DNA of 64,000 nt from Saccharum officinarum (Eukaryota; Streptophyta; Magnoliopsida; Poales; Poaceae): assembly GCA_020631735.1 (NCBI GenBank), contig CM036199.1, positions 16,883,955 through 16,947,954 on the forward strand, in the 5' to 3' direction. Shown piece by piece: positions 23,300-35,160 of this stretch (positions are counted from its first letter, which is position 1; the number at the start of each line of letters is the position of its first letter). The notes under the pieces were generated by a model. The model was not told the DNA's origin. It did no database searches and was given only the letters and a program-made list of their open reading frames with translations. The translations under genes and the position numbers were made by a program.

Positions 23300-24241
23300 C
23301 TAGAATGGGTAACACACCCCGAACTCACCACGCAACCGTGCAAACGTGGTTTGATCGAGTGGTTTAGTCAGAATATCAGCAAGTTGCTGACTAGTATCAA
23401 TGTATTTAAGCTTAATATCACCCTTCTCAGCATGATCCCTCAGAAAATGATGACGAACCTCAATGTGTTTCGTCTTAGAGTGAAGCACAGGATTCTTTGC
23501 AACACTTATAGCGCTAGTGCTGTCACACAAGACAGGAACGCGAGAAAACGACAAACCAAAATCGCGAAGGGTAGCTATCATCCATAAAAGCTGAGAACAA
23601 CAACTAGCAACAGCAACATACTCAGCCTCTGTTGTAGATTGAGCAACATTAGATTGTTTTCTAGAGGACCAAGAAACAAGCGAAGAACCCAAAAATTGGC
23701 AAGTACCCGATGTAGACTTTCTATCCAAACGACACCCAACAAAATCAGCATCCGAATAACCACACAAACTGAGAGTTGAAGCAGCAGAGTACCAAAGGCC
23801 AAACGTAGGAGTAAATTGAAGATACCTCATTATGCGCTTCACCGCCTGATGGTGAGAAGTCCTGGGGGACGCCTGAAAACGAGCACACATACACACAGCA
23901 AAGTGTATATCTGGCCTCGTAGCAGTCAAGTACAGCAGCGACCCAATCATGCTTCGATATTCCTTCTGATCCACGGGCTCTCCGTCCTCATCAGCATCCA
24001 AAGCAACACTAGTCGGCATGTGCGTAGAAATTGGCTTCGCATCATCCATCGCAAACTTCTTCAGGACATCCTTCGTGTACTTTTCCTGATGCACAAATGT
24101 ACCTTCCGAAGTTTGTTTTATTTGTAAGCCAAGAAAGAAATTCAGCTCGCCCATCATAGACATCTCAAATTCTTTACTCATAACATCTGCAAACTTTTTC
24201 ACAAGAGCATGAGAGGAACCACCGAAAATGATATCATCCAC
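23300..24241 (-). CDS. Copia reverse transcriptase C-terminal part and RNase H
   Basis: 313 codons. The YVDD catalytic motif of reverse transcriptase lies at its start, with GELNFFLGLQI and the TRPDIHFAV segment after it. The RNase H region has the DADFVG and TEAEY blocks typical of copia. It is in the same frame as 24248-24775, separated by one TAG (24248-24250) that is best read as a CAG glutamine codon changed to a stop. It ends at the normal terminus. Confidence 0.9.
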   Translation of the reverse strand: MDDIIFGGSSHALVKKFADVMSKEFEMSMMGELNFFLGLQIKQTSEGTFVHQEKYTKDVLKKFAMDDAKPISTHMPTSVALDADEDGEPVDQKEYRSMIGSLLYLTATRPDIHFAVCMCARFQASPRTSHHQAVKRIMRYLQFTPTFGLWYSAASTLSLCGYSDADFVGCRLDRKSTSGTCQFLGSSLVSWSSRKQSNVAQSTTEAEYVAVASCCSQLLWMIATLRDFGLSFSRVPVLCDSTSAISVAKNPVLHSKTKHIEVRHHFLRDHAEKGDIKLKYIDTSQQLADILTKPLDQTTFARLRGEFGVCYPF

Positions 24242-24247
24242 GTAAAT

Positions 24248-24775
24248 CTAAACTATTAAAGTGTCATTTCCTTGCCTGAGGAGAAAAAGAGTTTTATCAA
24301 CTGAACCCATTTTGAACCCGTTTTTAAGCAGAAAAGTTTTCAATCTAGCATACCAAGCACGAGGTGCTTGCTTCAAACCATATAAAGCCTTTTGCAACTT
24401 AAAAACACGATTAGGAAAATTGGGATGTTCAAAACCAGGCGGTTGTTTAACATAAACTTCTTCTTCTATAAAACCATTCAGAAAAGCATTTTTCACGTCC
24501 ATTTGATAAAGCTTATATCCACGTGAAGCAGCAAATGCAAGCAAAATACGAATGGCTTCTAAACGAGCAACAGGAGCAAAAGTTTCACCATAATCAATAC
24601 CCTCTTTTTGAGAAAAGCCCTGAGCAACCAGCCTAGCTTTATTTCTAACAACATGACCATCTTTCCCTTGTTTGTTCTTAAAGACCCATTTAGTTTCAAT
24701 TGGTTTACAAGAAGGAGGAGGATCAACCAAAACCCAAACCTGATTCCGCGCAAAATTTTCTAACTCCTCATGCAT
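24248..24775 (-). CDS. Copia reverse transcriptase N-terminal part
   Basis: 175 codons with the fingers and palm of copia reverse transcriptase: [45 protein letters not shown] (first catalytic Asp) and [17 protein letters not shown] stops it just before the YVDD block. Upstream the frame carries another stop near 24820. Confidence 0.9.
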   Translation of the reverse strand: MHEELENFARNQVWVLVDPPPSCKPIETKWVFKNKQGKDGHVVRNKARLVAQGFSQKEGIDYGETFAPVARLEAIRILLAFAASRGYKLYQMDVKNAFLNGFIEEEVYVKQPPGFEHPNFPNRVFKLQKALYGLKQAPRAWYARLKTFLLKNGFKMGSVDKTLFLLRQGNDTLIV

Positions 24776-25448
24776 GGCATTGACCCAGTTAGAATCAGAT
24801 AAAGCATGTCCAACATCTTAGGGTTCAAAAGAGGCAACAAAGGCAGTATGCGCAAAGACACAATAATTTTTATTTTTCATACCTCTGTTCCTTGTCGTGC
24901 GTTCATCCAAATTACCTATTATGTTCTTGGCAGGGTGGCGATTCTGAATGTGTTGTGGTGCTGTACGTTCTGAAATCGCCTCTCCCTCAACTGCAGCCGG
25001 TACATGATCAACGATTGGTGAAGCTGCATGCTCTGCTGTAGATGTACGTGTCGGCGATGGTCCATCATCCAAAGTGGTGGAGGGCGCCTGCTCAGGCTGG
25101 GCGCCAGGCTCCCCCTACATCGCAGGCTGGGCATCATCGCCATTGTCGTCGTCACATCCATCTTCCTCTTTCTCATCCTCAAAAATATCCTGCCCGATCT
25201 CGTCATCACCTGTACACTCAAAAGCAGAAGAAAAACAAGGCATTGTCTCATCGAAGGTGACCTCACATGTCTCATCGATGCGGTTAGTATCAAGATTAAG
25301 CACACGATATGCTCGCCCTTGCAAGGCATACCCCAAAAATAACCTATCGGAAGAACGTGATTCAAATTTATCCAAATTCCCTTTTTCAATATAAAACACT
25401 TGCAGCCAAAAACTCGAAGGTGGAAAACTTTGGGAGGTCGACCAAATC

Positions 25449-26090
25449 TCAACTCATAAGATGTTTTCCTAGAAAAGCTCTCAGAAAAATGCGATTAGCA
25501 ACATAGCAAGCGGTGTTGATAGCCTCAGCCCAAAAACGTCTAGGAGTTTTATGTTCATGAAGCATTGTCCTAGCCATCTCAACAAGCGTACGATTTTTAT
25601 GCTCAACAACACCGTTCTGGGAAGGAACGCAAGGTGAGGAAAACTGATGATCTAAACCTTGTTCTGAACAAAAACCTTTCATGCGAGAATTCTTGAATTC
25701 CGTACCATTGTCACTGTGAATTGCTCTAACGGCATTATTTGACAACTCATTTTTCAGCTTCCGAACAAGATCATGAACATGTGAGAAAGCCTCACCCTTA
25801 GATTCCAAAAAGAACACCCATGAATATCGAGAAAAATCGTCCACAACGACGAGCACATACCATTTCCCACCAGCAGACCGAACACGGGCTGGACCAATAG
25901 TGTCCATATGTAACAGTTCACCCGGTCGCCTCGTCATCACCTGAGTCATAGGTGCATGAGAAGCAGCAACCATTTTTCCATGTTTGCAGGGAGCACAAAT
26001 CAAATCCTTTTCAAACTTGAGTTTTGGTAAACCATCAATTAAATCCAATGAACTCAAACGACAAAGCAAATCAAAGCTCAAGTGGCCCAA
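25449..26090 (-). CDS. Copia integrase core
   Basis: 213 codons. The GHLSFDLL start and CAPCKHGKM segment form the pre-integrase zinc-binding end. The catalytic triad is visible as D in HMDTIGP, D in HSDNGTEF and E in NGVVEHKNR. It is in another frame from gag, and the C-terminal part (25115-25399) is shifted again, so polyprotein continuity is lost. Confidence 0.88.
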   Translation of the reverse strand: MGHLSFDLLCRLSSLDLIDGLPKLKFEKDLICAPCKHGKMVAASHAPMTQVMTRRPGELLHMDTIGPARVRSAGGKWYVLVVVDDFSRYSWVFFLESKGEAFSHVHDLVRKLKNELSNNAVRAIHSDNGTEFKNSRMKGFCSEQGLDHQFSSPCVPSQNGVVEHKNRTLVEMARTMLHEHKTPRRFWAEAINTACYVANRIFLRAFLGKHLMS

Positions 26091-26110
26091 CCGACGATGC
26101 CACTTCCAAA

Positions 26111-26521
26111 TCAGGGGGAACCATGAGCAACTAAACAGCGAGTTTTACCAAAAGATTTAGAAAAATCAGCTTTAAAAATCCGTCTAAAAGGAGAAATCTT
26201 GCAAACAAGGTTACCAGCAGAATCAAGAACACGCGAATTTCCTTTCTTAAAACGAACCTCAAAATCATCCTCAAGAAGTTGCAAAAGAGACAGCAAATTA
26301 TAATGCAAATTCTTTACCAATGCAACGTCCTTTAACGTGTATTTATCTGTTACCTTGATGCAGCCATGCGCCATTACCTTACCTTGACTTTTATCCCCAA
26401 AAGTGATGTTTTCCTTTACGCTCATGGGGGTGAGGCTGGAGAACCATTTATCATCTCCGGTCATGTGGCGCGAACAACCGGAGTCCATTATCCATATGTC
26501 CTCCTCGCCTCTAACCTGCAA
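26111..26521 (-). CDS. Copia aspartic protease region
   Basis: 136 codons with the DSGCSRHMTG active-site motif near the start, followed by the ITFGDKSQGKV and NLLSL segments usual in plant copia proteases. It is in the same frame as the gag segments upstream, with stops between them. Confidence 0.85.
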   Translation of the reverse strand: MQVRGEEDIWIMDSGCSRHMTGDDKWFSSLTPMSVKENITFGDKSQGKVMAHGCIKVTDKYTLKDVALVKNLHYNLLSLLQLLEDDFEVRFKKGNSRVLDSAGNLVCKISPFRRIFKADFSKSFGKTRCLVAHGSP

Positions 26522-26590
26522 TCAACAACGAGAGCGAGGGTGAGCTAATGACTCAACACTGGCGTTAGGATAATGTAATGAAAACTAGTG

Positions 26591-29020
26591 CTAAGCCACT
26601 TGCTCAAAAGAAGCGTTAGCAAAATCAAAGCTCTCAAAAAAACGATGAGAACCACGAGAGGGAAAACGTGGTCTGTCATCCCGATGTTGTGCAAGAGCAC
26701 GAGTACGTGAGCAAAAACCAGAAGAGCGAACAAATGGCTCACGTCTCAAAACAGGACGATCATGAGTACCACGTACAGGGTACTGCTCACATCTAAAAAC
26801 ATGACAATCATGAGTACCACGTGTGGGGTACTGCTCACGTCGTTCAGCACGCATCCTCCGATAACAGAACTCATAAAGATGACCATCATGACTGCAAAAA
26901 TCGCAATGATAAAGCTTGCGTGCAGGAGCGAAAGAAGCCTCAACATTAGAACTAGAAGCAATAAAAACAGGCTTAGTAAAATGATCACAAGAAGAACCAT
27001 TTGGCTTAGTATTTTGTACACCCTTGAAGTGTTTTGGCTTAGGCACCCAAACCTGCTTTTTAGGAGCAGATCTAGATGTCTCAACCAGCAACCCATCAGA
27101 GGTGACACCTGAACCCTTCCTAGGAGGTGGTCCAGTATATTTAGCCAAAGGTGGATTCTTCTCATCAACAGGCGGTCCATTTTTTTCACCAAAAACATGT
27201 TTCAAGTCATAACCGGGACCAAAATGCTCACCCCGTTTAATTTGAGCAATAGCCATACCAATTTGAGGCTCACGAATAGAACACCAACTAAGAATAGTTC
27301 TCAAATGCTTATTTTCTTCTTCCAAATCAGCAAGTTTGGCCCTTAAATCATTATTTTCAACAACAAAATTAGGACAAGTTAGGCATGAAGGAAGAACCGG
27401 ACAAGTGTGTTTTTCCAACTCAACAATATGTGATTTAGCAACATTTAATTCAAATCATAAAGTTGGACAAATCGAACAATCCGGCAAATCAGGACAAGTG
27501 TGTTCTTCAAAAATTTTTACCCGACATAAAGCACTATCCACGTCAACTTTTAGAAGTTGGCAAGAACCACAAGTACCAAGCAAATTCGATCGAGAACGAA
27601 GTTCATTTAGTTCAGCATAAAGTTTATCTCGATCATCAATAATGGAAGCATACTTGGTTTGCAATTTAGAAAGCGAAATCATATGAATTGAGCATTCTTC
27701 ACATTCATCAGGTTCAGCAGGATTAGATGCAACATTTTTGAGAGTAGCTAGTTCAGCACAAGTTTTATCATAATCAGTTTTAAGTTTAGCCAACACTTTA
27801 TTTTGCTTATGAACAATTTTAGTTAAATTAGTTATTCTTTGTTCTGCAGAAGTATCTACCTCATCATCAGAAGTTTCATCGTTGCTGTTGGTTGATGCAT
27901 CACCCTCCAAGGCCATAGTACATATCCCACCATTGATGTCGGCATCAGTGATGAAGCAAAGTCCGTCTGTCTTCTTCTTGGGTGTCTCATCCTCGGAATC
28001 TGAATCGCTGGAGTCTGACGAGGCACTTGAAACATATTGTCCAAGAGAAGATAACAAAACATTTGCAGCCTTAGCGACTTGCTTGTCAGAGTATTTTTGT
28101 CCGCCTTTCTTCCATTGCTTATCCTTCTTTTTCTTCCTCTCCCTGAACTTCTCCTGGCGCCTGGAGGAGTTATTGCCCTGCTCAAAAGATCTCTGCTTGT
28201 TTGGACAATCAGCAACAAAGTGTCCTCGCTCACCACAGTTGAAGCAGCCATCCGAACGTCTTCTATTACGCCTGTTGTCATACACACGCTTAAACTTGTT
28301 GGAGAGCAGTACAAGCTGATCATCATCTAGCACCTCCAACTCCTCATCTGCAACATGACACAAAGAAGACAAAGCAAAACTGGAAATATTTGGATTAGCA
28401 TTAGTGTTAGTCTTATTTCCAGAAACCAAAGCCATTGGAACGTCAGAAGAAGAAGCAGCTATGGGATTTTTCAATTTACGCTTAGAAACAATTTCGATCT
28501 CTTTTGATTTGAGCTTACTGTTTAGCTCATCAGTGGTGAGAGTCTCATAACCTACACATTCAACGATCGCCTCAACTTTCATATCCCATTCATCATTAAG
28601 TGAATGTAATAATCTGAGAGCCCTAGCATGATCATCATAAGACATATTGCTATTCATGGCCTTCATCTTATTAACAATCACTTGAAAACGTGCAAACATG
28701 TTATCAATACACTCACTAGGCAATTGGCAAAAAGCATCAAACTCTTTTCGGTGAATCTCAAATTTTCGGTTTTTCACAGTGTTTGAGCCTTCATGATATT
28801 TTCTAAGTTTCTCCCAGATCTGATAAGCGAGATCTTCACTAGAAACCCGATCATATTCAGTTTTACAAATAGAAGCCTGTAAAATAGCAACGGCGCGATG
28901 ATTTGTTTCAAGAAGCCCGATCTCAGCGGCGTCAGTCGGTTCCTCAGCTGGAATCACATATGTGGCATTTTGTGTGATTTTCCATAGCTTTAGCGACTTG
29001 CCTTTGAGATAGTTGGTCAT
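26591..29020 (-). CDS. Copia gag, split by a stop
   Basis: Two segments, 29020-27455 and 27418-26591, share one frame and are split by a TGA at 27455-27457 (probably CGA originally). The first has a UBN2-type gag domain and the zinc knuckle CFNCGERGHFVADC; the second is coiled-coil-like at its start, followed by a low-complexity C-terminal region. A natural start near 29093 is out of frame because of a shift near 29050. A TAG at 26591-26593 ends the second segment. Confidence 0.82.
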
Positions 29021-29134
29021 ACGTGCCTTCCAGTAATCATAATCAGTCCCATAAAAAACAGAGCGCGAACATCAAACTTTTTATTGGTCGCCATAGCTGT
29101 CAGCACCGATTAAGGTATAGAAAACCTAAACCTT

Positions 29135-29146
29135 GCTTTGATACCA
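29135..29146 (-). other. Primer-binding site (initiator tRNA-Met type)
   Basis: TGGTATCAAAGC on the minus strand begins two bases inside the 5' LTR end. It differs by one base from the usual TGGTATCAGAGC complementary to initiator methionine tRNA. Confidence 0.85.
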
Positions 29147-29148
29147 AT

Positions 29149-30293
29149 TGAAGGATCGAAACGAGCGACCAGAGGGGGGTGAATGGTCGTGAAAGCCAAA
29201 AATTTCTAACCCTTCCCCTAAACACAAAACCTGATTAAATCACGTTTTTTTAATATAGACAGAACTCTATGTACCTAGTAAACCTGATGTTGACAAAAAT
29301 CCATAACTCCGATCGACCTAAAAATTTGTCAGATTAAACTAGATGAAATTACGAAACTAACCTAACTGGAATCATGTCAATCGGACTTACGGATCTTGAG
29401 ATAAAAATAAAACAAGCAGACTATGTCAGATGCTAACAAGAATTGTAAAGAACAAATCGAGATGCACAAGATCAATCATTATAGATGAAAGATTAAATTG
29501 AGTAATTGAACTTACAAAAGTGCATCTAGCCTCCGCCCGAACATCCTCCCTCTCTTAATCAGAGAGATCAACAAAAACCTCTCACTAGAATTCAAACCCT
29601 ATGCTAGACCAGAGAGAGGAAAACTGAACCGTAGAACCCCGGGGCACGAGTACTGTTCACGGGTACTGTTCACGCGTGAATAATAACTCGCCCGGAGTCC
29701 AAAACGTCAAACCCTCTCAACCCTAGGTGCCACATATTTATATCTCCAAAGGATGGCACGACCTAAATTCACATAACCCCCTACGCTAAATAAATCCAAC
29801 GTAGGGACGTAAATTCCAATTACGTCCTCCATGGCAAATTCCGCGATGTCCGCGATCCCTCCATCTCCGCGATGAGATCCTCGCGATGTCGCCGCACGAC
29901 CATCCGAAATCGTATCGCGATCGCCATAATTTCCATCTTCGGCCAACGCACACCGCACGAGCGTCCCGGTACGATGCATGGCTTTGTGGCTCAACCAGCG
30001 AACCCCGGATTTTGTGGCGTAATCTGGAAACCTCCCTCGACGTTCTCCCACCGTGTATCCAGGTACAGTAGACATACACCACACGATCGCCTGTCCCTCG
30101 AACGCAAGCCTCGATCCGCCCTTCTCCGCCCCCACGGTTCTTCGGCATGGCATCCTATCCTCGTTCTTCACTCGTCGCTGCATGTACCTTGTCTCCACCT
30201 GTCACCTACAACCACAACCTGCCAAGAGACACGTCACATGCACACCGTGTTGTCAATCTCTCATCACCAAGGTGCTAGCTCACCGGCATCTCT
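29149..30293 (-). repeat. 5' LTR of the copia element
   Basis: 1145 bp, collinear with 21027-22171. Its outer end is CTCT instead of CTCA, so the terminal TG (minus strand) has mutated to AG, yet the adjacent GCAGC duplication is intact. Confidence 0.93.
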
Positions 30294-30499
30294 GCAGCCC
30301 TATTCGAGATGGATTGCGGCGTAGACGTGCAAAGGGAAGCGGAGCCATAGCCTGGAGTCCGACGATCCCCTTAGGTATTTTTTATGTGTAGAGAGATCTA
30401 GGGGATTATTTTGAATTGTCTTTTGTAATGGTACAGGTGGATAATTTAGATGCAAAAATAATGTTACTTTTATGTATTTTTTATAATAGTGGTGGTGTA
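30294..30499. other. Flank of the copia insertion
   Basis: No gene. The stretch TCTTTTGTAATGGTACAGG at 30419 is closely matched at 17782 (left of the Helitron end), showing an older shared repeat. Confidence 0.4.
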
Positions 30500-31530
30500 G
30501 ATCCAGTGGCTATTATTTGGGTTGCCGTGGAGAGACCTCCTTAAACTTCTTGATAAATTCAAAGGTATTCGTTGCTGGCAATGGTGCTTCCTGTTTATTC
30601 TGGGAGGATTGTTGGAATGGACCTCCCCTTAAACTGATGAACCCAGAGTTGTTCTCTTTTGCAAAAAAAAACCATGCATTTCCCTGGCAAGTGTTTTGGC
30701 TTGTAACTCTACCTTCACCCTTTTCAACCTGCCCCTCTCGGTTGAAGCCTTCAATCAATTTCAAAACCTTCAGCAATGCATTCAAGATCAACAACAGGCT
30801 GTAGGTATTGATGTCTGGAAATACATCTAGGGCAGCAATGTATTCACTTCCAGAAAAGCATATAAGCAGCTGATGGGCACTAATAGTGCACATCCAATCT
30901 TCAAATGGATTTGGAAATCCTCTTGCCAACCAAAGCACAAGGTATTTTTTTGGTTGATTGCACAACATAGATTGAGCACCCGAAACATTCTCAGAAGGAA
31001 ACACATGCACCTCCCATCATATAACTGTGTTCTCTGTCCATCAAACTTAGAAGAGTCATCTGATCATCTCTTCCTTGATTGTGCTTTTGCAAAGACCTGT
31101 TGGGGATTACTTGGGCTGACTGTCATCAACAGTCCAGATTGTTTCCAGAAACTAATAAGTTTCAGAGACTAACTGAATGTCAGATTCTATATGGAAGTTA
31201 TCATTCTGGACAGTTCGAAATGATCTTATCTTTAGGGGCATTCCTCCAGATTGTCTTAGATGTCTGCATCTCTTCATAGGTTTCTTTGAACAACTCCTGT
31301 GGAGGGCCAGAAGAAAATACTTTCTATCAATTGAGCAATGGCTAGACCAAGTTGTGTAATAGCTCTAGTTTTCTTTGTTTCCTTTTTTGTATCTTGAACG
31401 TCATATGTGGCCCTGTTCCCCCCTCTTTTTCTTTCTCTATTCATTTTCAACTCGACTGTTTCTTTGGTTGGTCTCTTTTTTTGCAATAAAATTTCAGTAG
31501 GGGCTCTTCTGCCCCTCCTGTTCGCTCAAA
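30500..31530 (+). pseudogene. LINE reverse transcriptase 3' remnant
   Basis: Broken frames carry the C-terminal end of a plant L1-like ORF2. ASCLFWEDCWNG (about 30576-30620) is the usual post-RT motif. A zinc-finger-type segment follows at about 30890-31130, with WKSSCQPKHKVFFWL, CVLC and HLFLDCAFAKTCW (the zf-RVT Cys/His pattern). NDLIFRG follows in another frame. The segment ends near 31530 in a short A run. Endonuclease and polymerase regions are absent, so it is a 5'-truncated, decayed insertion. Confidence 0.82.
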
Positions 31531-31858
31531 AAAAGTTTATCAGATTAAAGATAGATGCTTCTTGAGAATTTTATTTTTTCCCTAACACATATAATGAAAA
31601 TTAACATGGAGATGCTTATTCTTGCTCTAGAACGCTTGCCATAAAGTGGGAGGATTGTGATGGTATCCGGAGTGCTCTTTGAAAACATGAGCGGAGAGCT
31701 GAGATTTATAGATGATTTTGATTTCATATCTTAGTTAGTTAGCTTAATTGTTTTGATCTTATTCTATGGTTGATATCTTTACCAGTTGTTTGCGCTTATG
31801 TATCTCATGTCATGTGTTGATTCGATGCTATCATGGGCATCTTTTAAGTTTTAACAAT
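31531..31858. other. Intergenic, nothing recognised
   Basis: AT-rich DNA between the LINE remnant and the Mutator-like element; includes the left 9-bp target copy at 31850-31858. Confidence 0.45.
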
Positions 31859-32038
31859 CGGTAATGCTATGATTAGGACATCCGGACGTCGTACGCTACG
31901 TGGCTTCACGTCGTTCACGTATTTACAAATATCCTCCAAACAAAATTCCCTATTCCGCAAGCTGCCAGCCGCAAGCCGCATGCACGTTCCGCTCTCCTCC
32001 TCCTCCTCTCTAGCCACACTCCAGCCTTCAATCGAGGT

Positions 32039-34387
32039 TGAAGGGTCGAGATGGCGGACTAGAGGGGGGTGAATAGTCCTTTAAAAAAACACATCGGCTA
32101 ACTGAAATAAATGCCGAATTAAACTTATCGGTCTAGCCAAGAATTCACCCCTCTAACTAAGTTCTCAAGCACCTTAGAAATTATCCTAATTAGGCAACAA
32201 AGGTGTCGGGCTAGCCAGTGCTCTCCTAAACAATTCTAGCTTGCAAGGTCATACAAACCTATGCAACTAGTACTTTCAATCAAACTGTGGAGTACCTACA
32301 CAAACTAGTGAAGCAAAGCGCACAAAACCTAAGCTCACTAGCAAAGCTCAATAACAAGGCAACCAATGCTAAATTAGAGAGCACAAATTACTTAACTACA
32401 CAAACTAAGCAATGTGACTAACAAGGTTACACAAACCAAATTAGTCATGCAAGGGAATACTACTAGCTACACAAGCAAGAAGATAACTAGCAAGCTACAT
32501 AAGCAAACTAGTCACAAGAGCAACTACACAAGCACTAGTATATGAATGTAAAAACAAGCTTGTGTATCAGAGAACAAACCACTGAGAAGATGAACACAAA
32601 GTTGACACGGTGATTTTTCACTGAGGTTCACTTGGTTGCCACCAAGCTAGTTCTCGTTGTGTCGACCAACACTTCGTAATTCGACGACTAATCGGTCATA
32701 CACCGAGCCTCTCAAAAGGCACCGCAAGAACTCACCATCAAGTGTGGTAGATCAATGATACAATCTACTAGAGTTGCTCTTCGTGATCCCCGCGGGGTGA
32801 GCACAATCCCCCTCACAAAGCTTCTCTGGAGCCTCGCACAATCTTCTTGCGAGCTTTGACGGAGCCACAAGCCACCAAGCCGTCTAGGAGGTGGCAAACT
32901 CCAAGAGTAACAAGCACCACCAGCTTGCAACACGATCACCTAGTGCCACTCGATGCAATCTCTCAAAGCAACGCACTAGAATTAACTCACTCGTAATCGA
33001 TTCGCACTCTTGCAAGCACAAGTGAGTTAGAGGCTCTCCTAGCACTCCCAAAGCATGGACACTAAGTCCCAAGGTTGCCAAGCTGCTGCCAAGGCCACCC
33101 ACCACTTCTATTTATAATCCCATAAACGAATATAGCCGTTATGCCTATCGCTTAAACGACAGACGCGCTGCCCATGTCCGTCGCACCAAAGAGCGCCACG
33201 TGTCCACGCGCGCCAAAACTTCAACGGTCATTTTCCATCCGACAGACGTGTCCATCGCGTCGAGAGCGCACGTCTGTCGCACCGACAGACGCAGCACAGA
33301 GAGCTCCGCAACCGCGCTTCAACCGATAGATGCGTCTGACGCTGTGCAAGCCGATCGCCTCCCTCAGCGTGAAGCCGACAGACGCTGACGTTAGTGTCTG
33401 TCACGCGAACACCCGCACGTCTGTTGCCTCCTCCTCTGCGCAGGGCTGCACATCGCGCTAGGGTTAGGCGACAGACGCTGCACAGCCGTGTCTGTCGCGT
33501 GCGTCGTGCGCGTCTGTCGCGTGTTTCTCAACGTAAACTTGTTCCACGACTTTGCCACTTCTTCCGACCTTCGGCGTAAAGGAAAATAGGCGTTTTAACT
33601 CCTCGAAAATGCCTAAATTCTGTCTCGCAAGCTTGGCGGGAGGGAGAGAGGACCCTAAACCCCTCTCTACCCCTCAAACTCCATCGCCTTCATAAATGTG
33701 CCAACACCAACAAGTGATCACCGCCTTGTGCACGTGTGTTATTATTTTCACAATCATTTTCTCTGAGGAGTTAGGCACTCAACTTGTCTCGCCACTCGAT
33801 CCTAACACGTATGCAAAGTTAGATCGTTCAAGTGGCACTAGATGACCGATATGCAAATAAGTTTGCCCCTCTTAATAGTACGGCCATCTATGCTAAACCC
33901 GATCATCAACTTCTCTATACACCTATGACCGGTGAAATAGAAATGTCCTATGGTTATACCTTTGTCTTGCGTATTCCATTCCAACTCCTCCGACGTTGAC
34001 GCAACACATGCACCAACCAATCACCAAATGATATGATCCACTTCATATCATCACGTGACCGTATTGGTTCATCGATCTTGACCTCACTTGCTCTTCACCA
34101 TTGCCTCGGTCCATTGGCGCCAAGTCTTGCCCAAGCTTCACCGTCACACGCGGTCCCTCGCTTCAAAGCCTCCGACTTGCCCTTCACACTTGCAACCAGT
34201 TCATCGAGCCAAGCCTCATCTCGATCTTCTCTACCTTGGACACATGACTCCATGTCATGTCTCATATGCAATAAGCTCCTCCATGACACCATCACATATG
34301 GACTAATCTCCTGTGTATCTCACATAACCACATATTAGTCCACCTAAGGTTGTCACTCAATTACCAAAACCAAACAAGGACCTTTCA
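32039..34387 (-). mobile_element. LTR of palindrome-array family, variant motif
   Basis: 2349 bp, beginning TGAAGGGTCGAGATGG and ending GGACCTTTCA, flanked by gaggt and ggggt (4 of 5 match). A minus-strand TATAAATA is at about 33110. The GC-rich array at 33150-33510 uses CGACAGACGC/GCGTCTGTCG instead of the CCGGACG motif seen in the other four copies. Outside the array it aligns with the family, for instance in the GTCGACCAACACTT and TGTGCCAACACCAACAAGTG segments. Confidence 0.8.
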
Positions 34388-34443
34388 GGGGTCCAGACCC
34401 CTGGCGACTCATCGTGGCCCACCGCCACTCTCCTCTACTCCTC

Positions 34444-34760
34444 CATGGCCGCACCCCAGCTTTCATTCACCGCCGGCCTCCTGCTCCTCCTCACCGTGGC
34501 CCTCACCGCCGCCACGACCTTCGTCCTACTCCGCTCGTCCCTCACCGTCGTGACCGCGACGTCCACTGCCACGCGAACACTCTCCAAAGCTCCCCCAAGC
34601 CTGTGGTGTTGCTCATATCCTCGGATGGCTTCCGCTTTGATACTAGTACAAAGTCCCTCTCCCGCACATCGCCGCCTCATCGCTGGCGTCCTCTTCATCA
34701 CCTCCTCTGGCTAGAGACACGACAAGGGTGCCGTGGTCGTGCCGTACTTCGCGACCGCCT
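34444..34760 (+). pseudogene. Captured nucleotide pyrophosphatase/phosphodiesterase (NPP-like) fragment
   Basis: ATG at 34445 opens a frame with a hydrophobic anchor (LLLLLTVALTAATTFVLL), then a shift; another frame continues KPVVLLISSDGFRF, the metal-binding and nucleophile-proximal start of the type I phosphodiesterase/NPP domain. More shifts follow and family similarity ends before 34760. It looks like the 5' UTR and first exon of an ENPP-like gene carried inside the Mutator-like element. The GC-rich codons differ from the AT-rich surroundings. Not expected to make protein. Confidence 0.65.
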
Positions 34761-34804
34761 CGAGATTGCCAGACATGGTGGTCGCCATTCACTAGTGTCG
34801 CGCC

Positions 34805-35160
34805 TGACATGTTGCAAGTGTATGTTTCAAGCGTTTCAAGGGTTTCATTTGCATGTTGCAAGTGTTTCATATGTATGTTGCAAAAATAGATCAGGATATT
34901 GCATATGTTGCAACGGCTATACATGTATGTTGTAAGCGTCTGTTCCAAATGTTTTATTTATTTTTTTTGGACGTATGTTGCATATGTTTCACACATATGT
35001 TGCGAGTGTTTTATCTAGATGTTGAACATGCTTTTGCAATGACTTTTCAAGTGTTTTCAATGTGTTTTTGCAAGTGCTTTAGACATATATTTCAAGTGTT
35101 CCATTTGTCTATGTTACAAATGTTTCATCTAGTTATTTCAAAAGTAGATCGGGTGTTGCT
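34805..35160. repeat. TGTTGCAAGTGTTTCA-rich segment
   Basis: Many irregular copies of ATGTTGCAAGTGTTTCAT and TTGCATATGTTTCACACATATG. The same kind of segment occurs at 48778-49170 in the second Mutator-like element, so it is part of the transposon family. Confidence 0.7.

Larger units (their letters stand above)
21027..30293 (-). mobile_element. Full-length Ty1/copia retrotransposon (Sirevirus-like)
   Basis: The 9267-bp element has two LTRs of 1145 bp each, flanked by the exact 5-bp duplication GCAGC (21022-21026 and 30294-30298). On the minus strand the order is 5' LTR, primer site, gag with zinc knuckle, protease, integrase, reverse transcriptase, RNase H, a 1.1-kb non-coding region with several polypurine runs, 3' LTR. 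Integrase before reverse transcriptase is the copia order. Multiple polypurine runs before the 3' LTR fit Sireviruses; lineage is an inference. Frames are broken by stops and shifts, so it is not autonomous. The LTRs differ at about 45 sites by eye (about 4%), mostly transitions. Confidence 0.95.
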
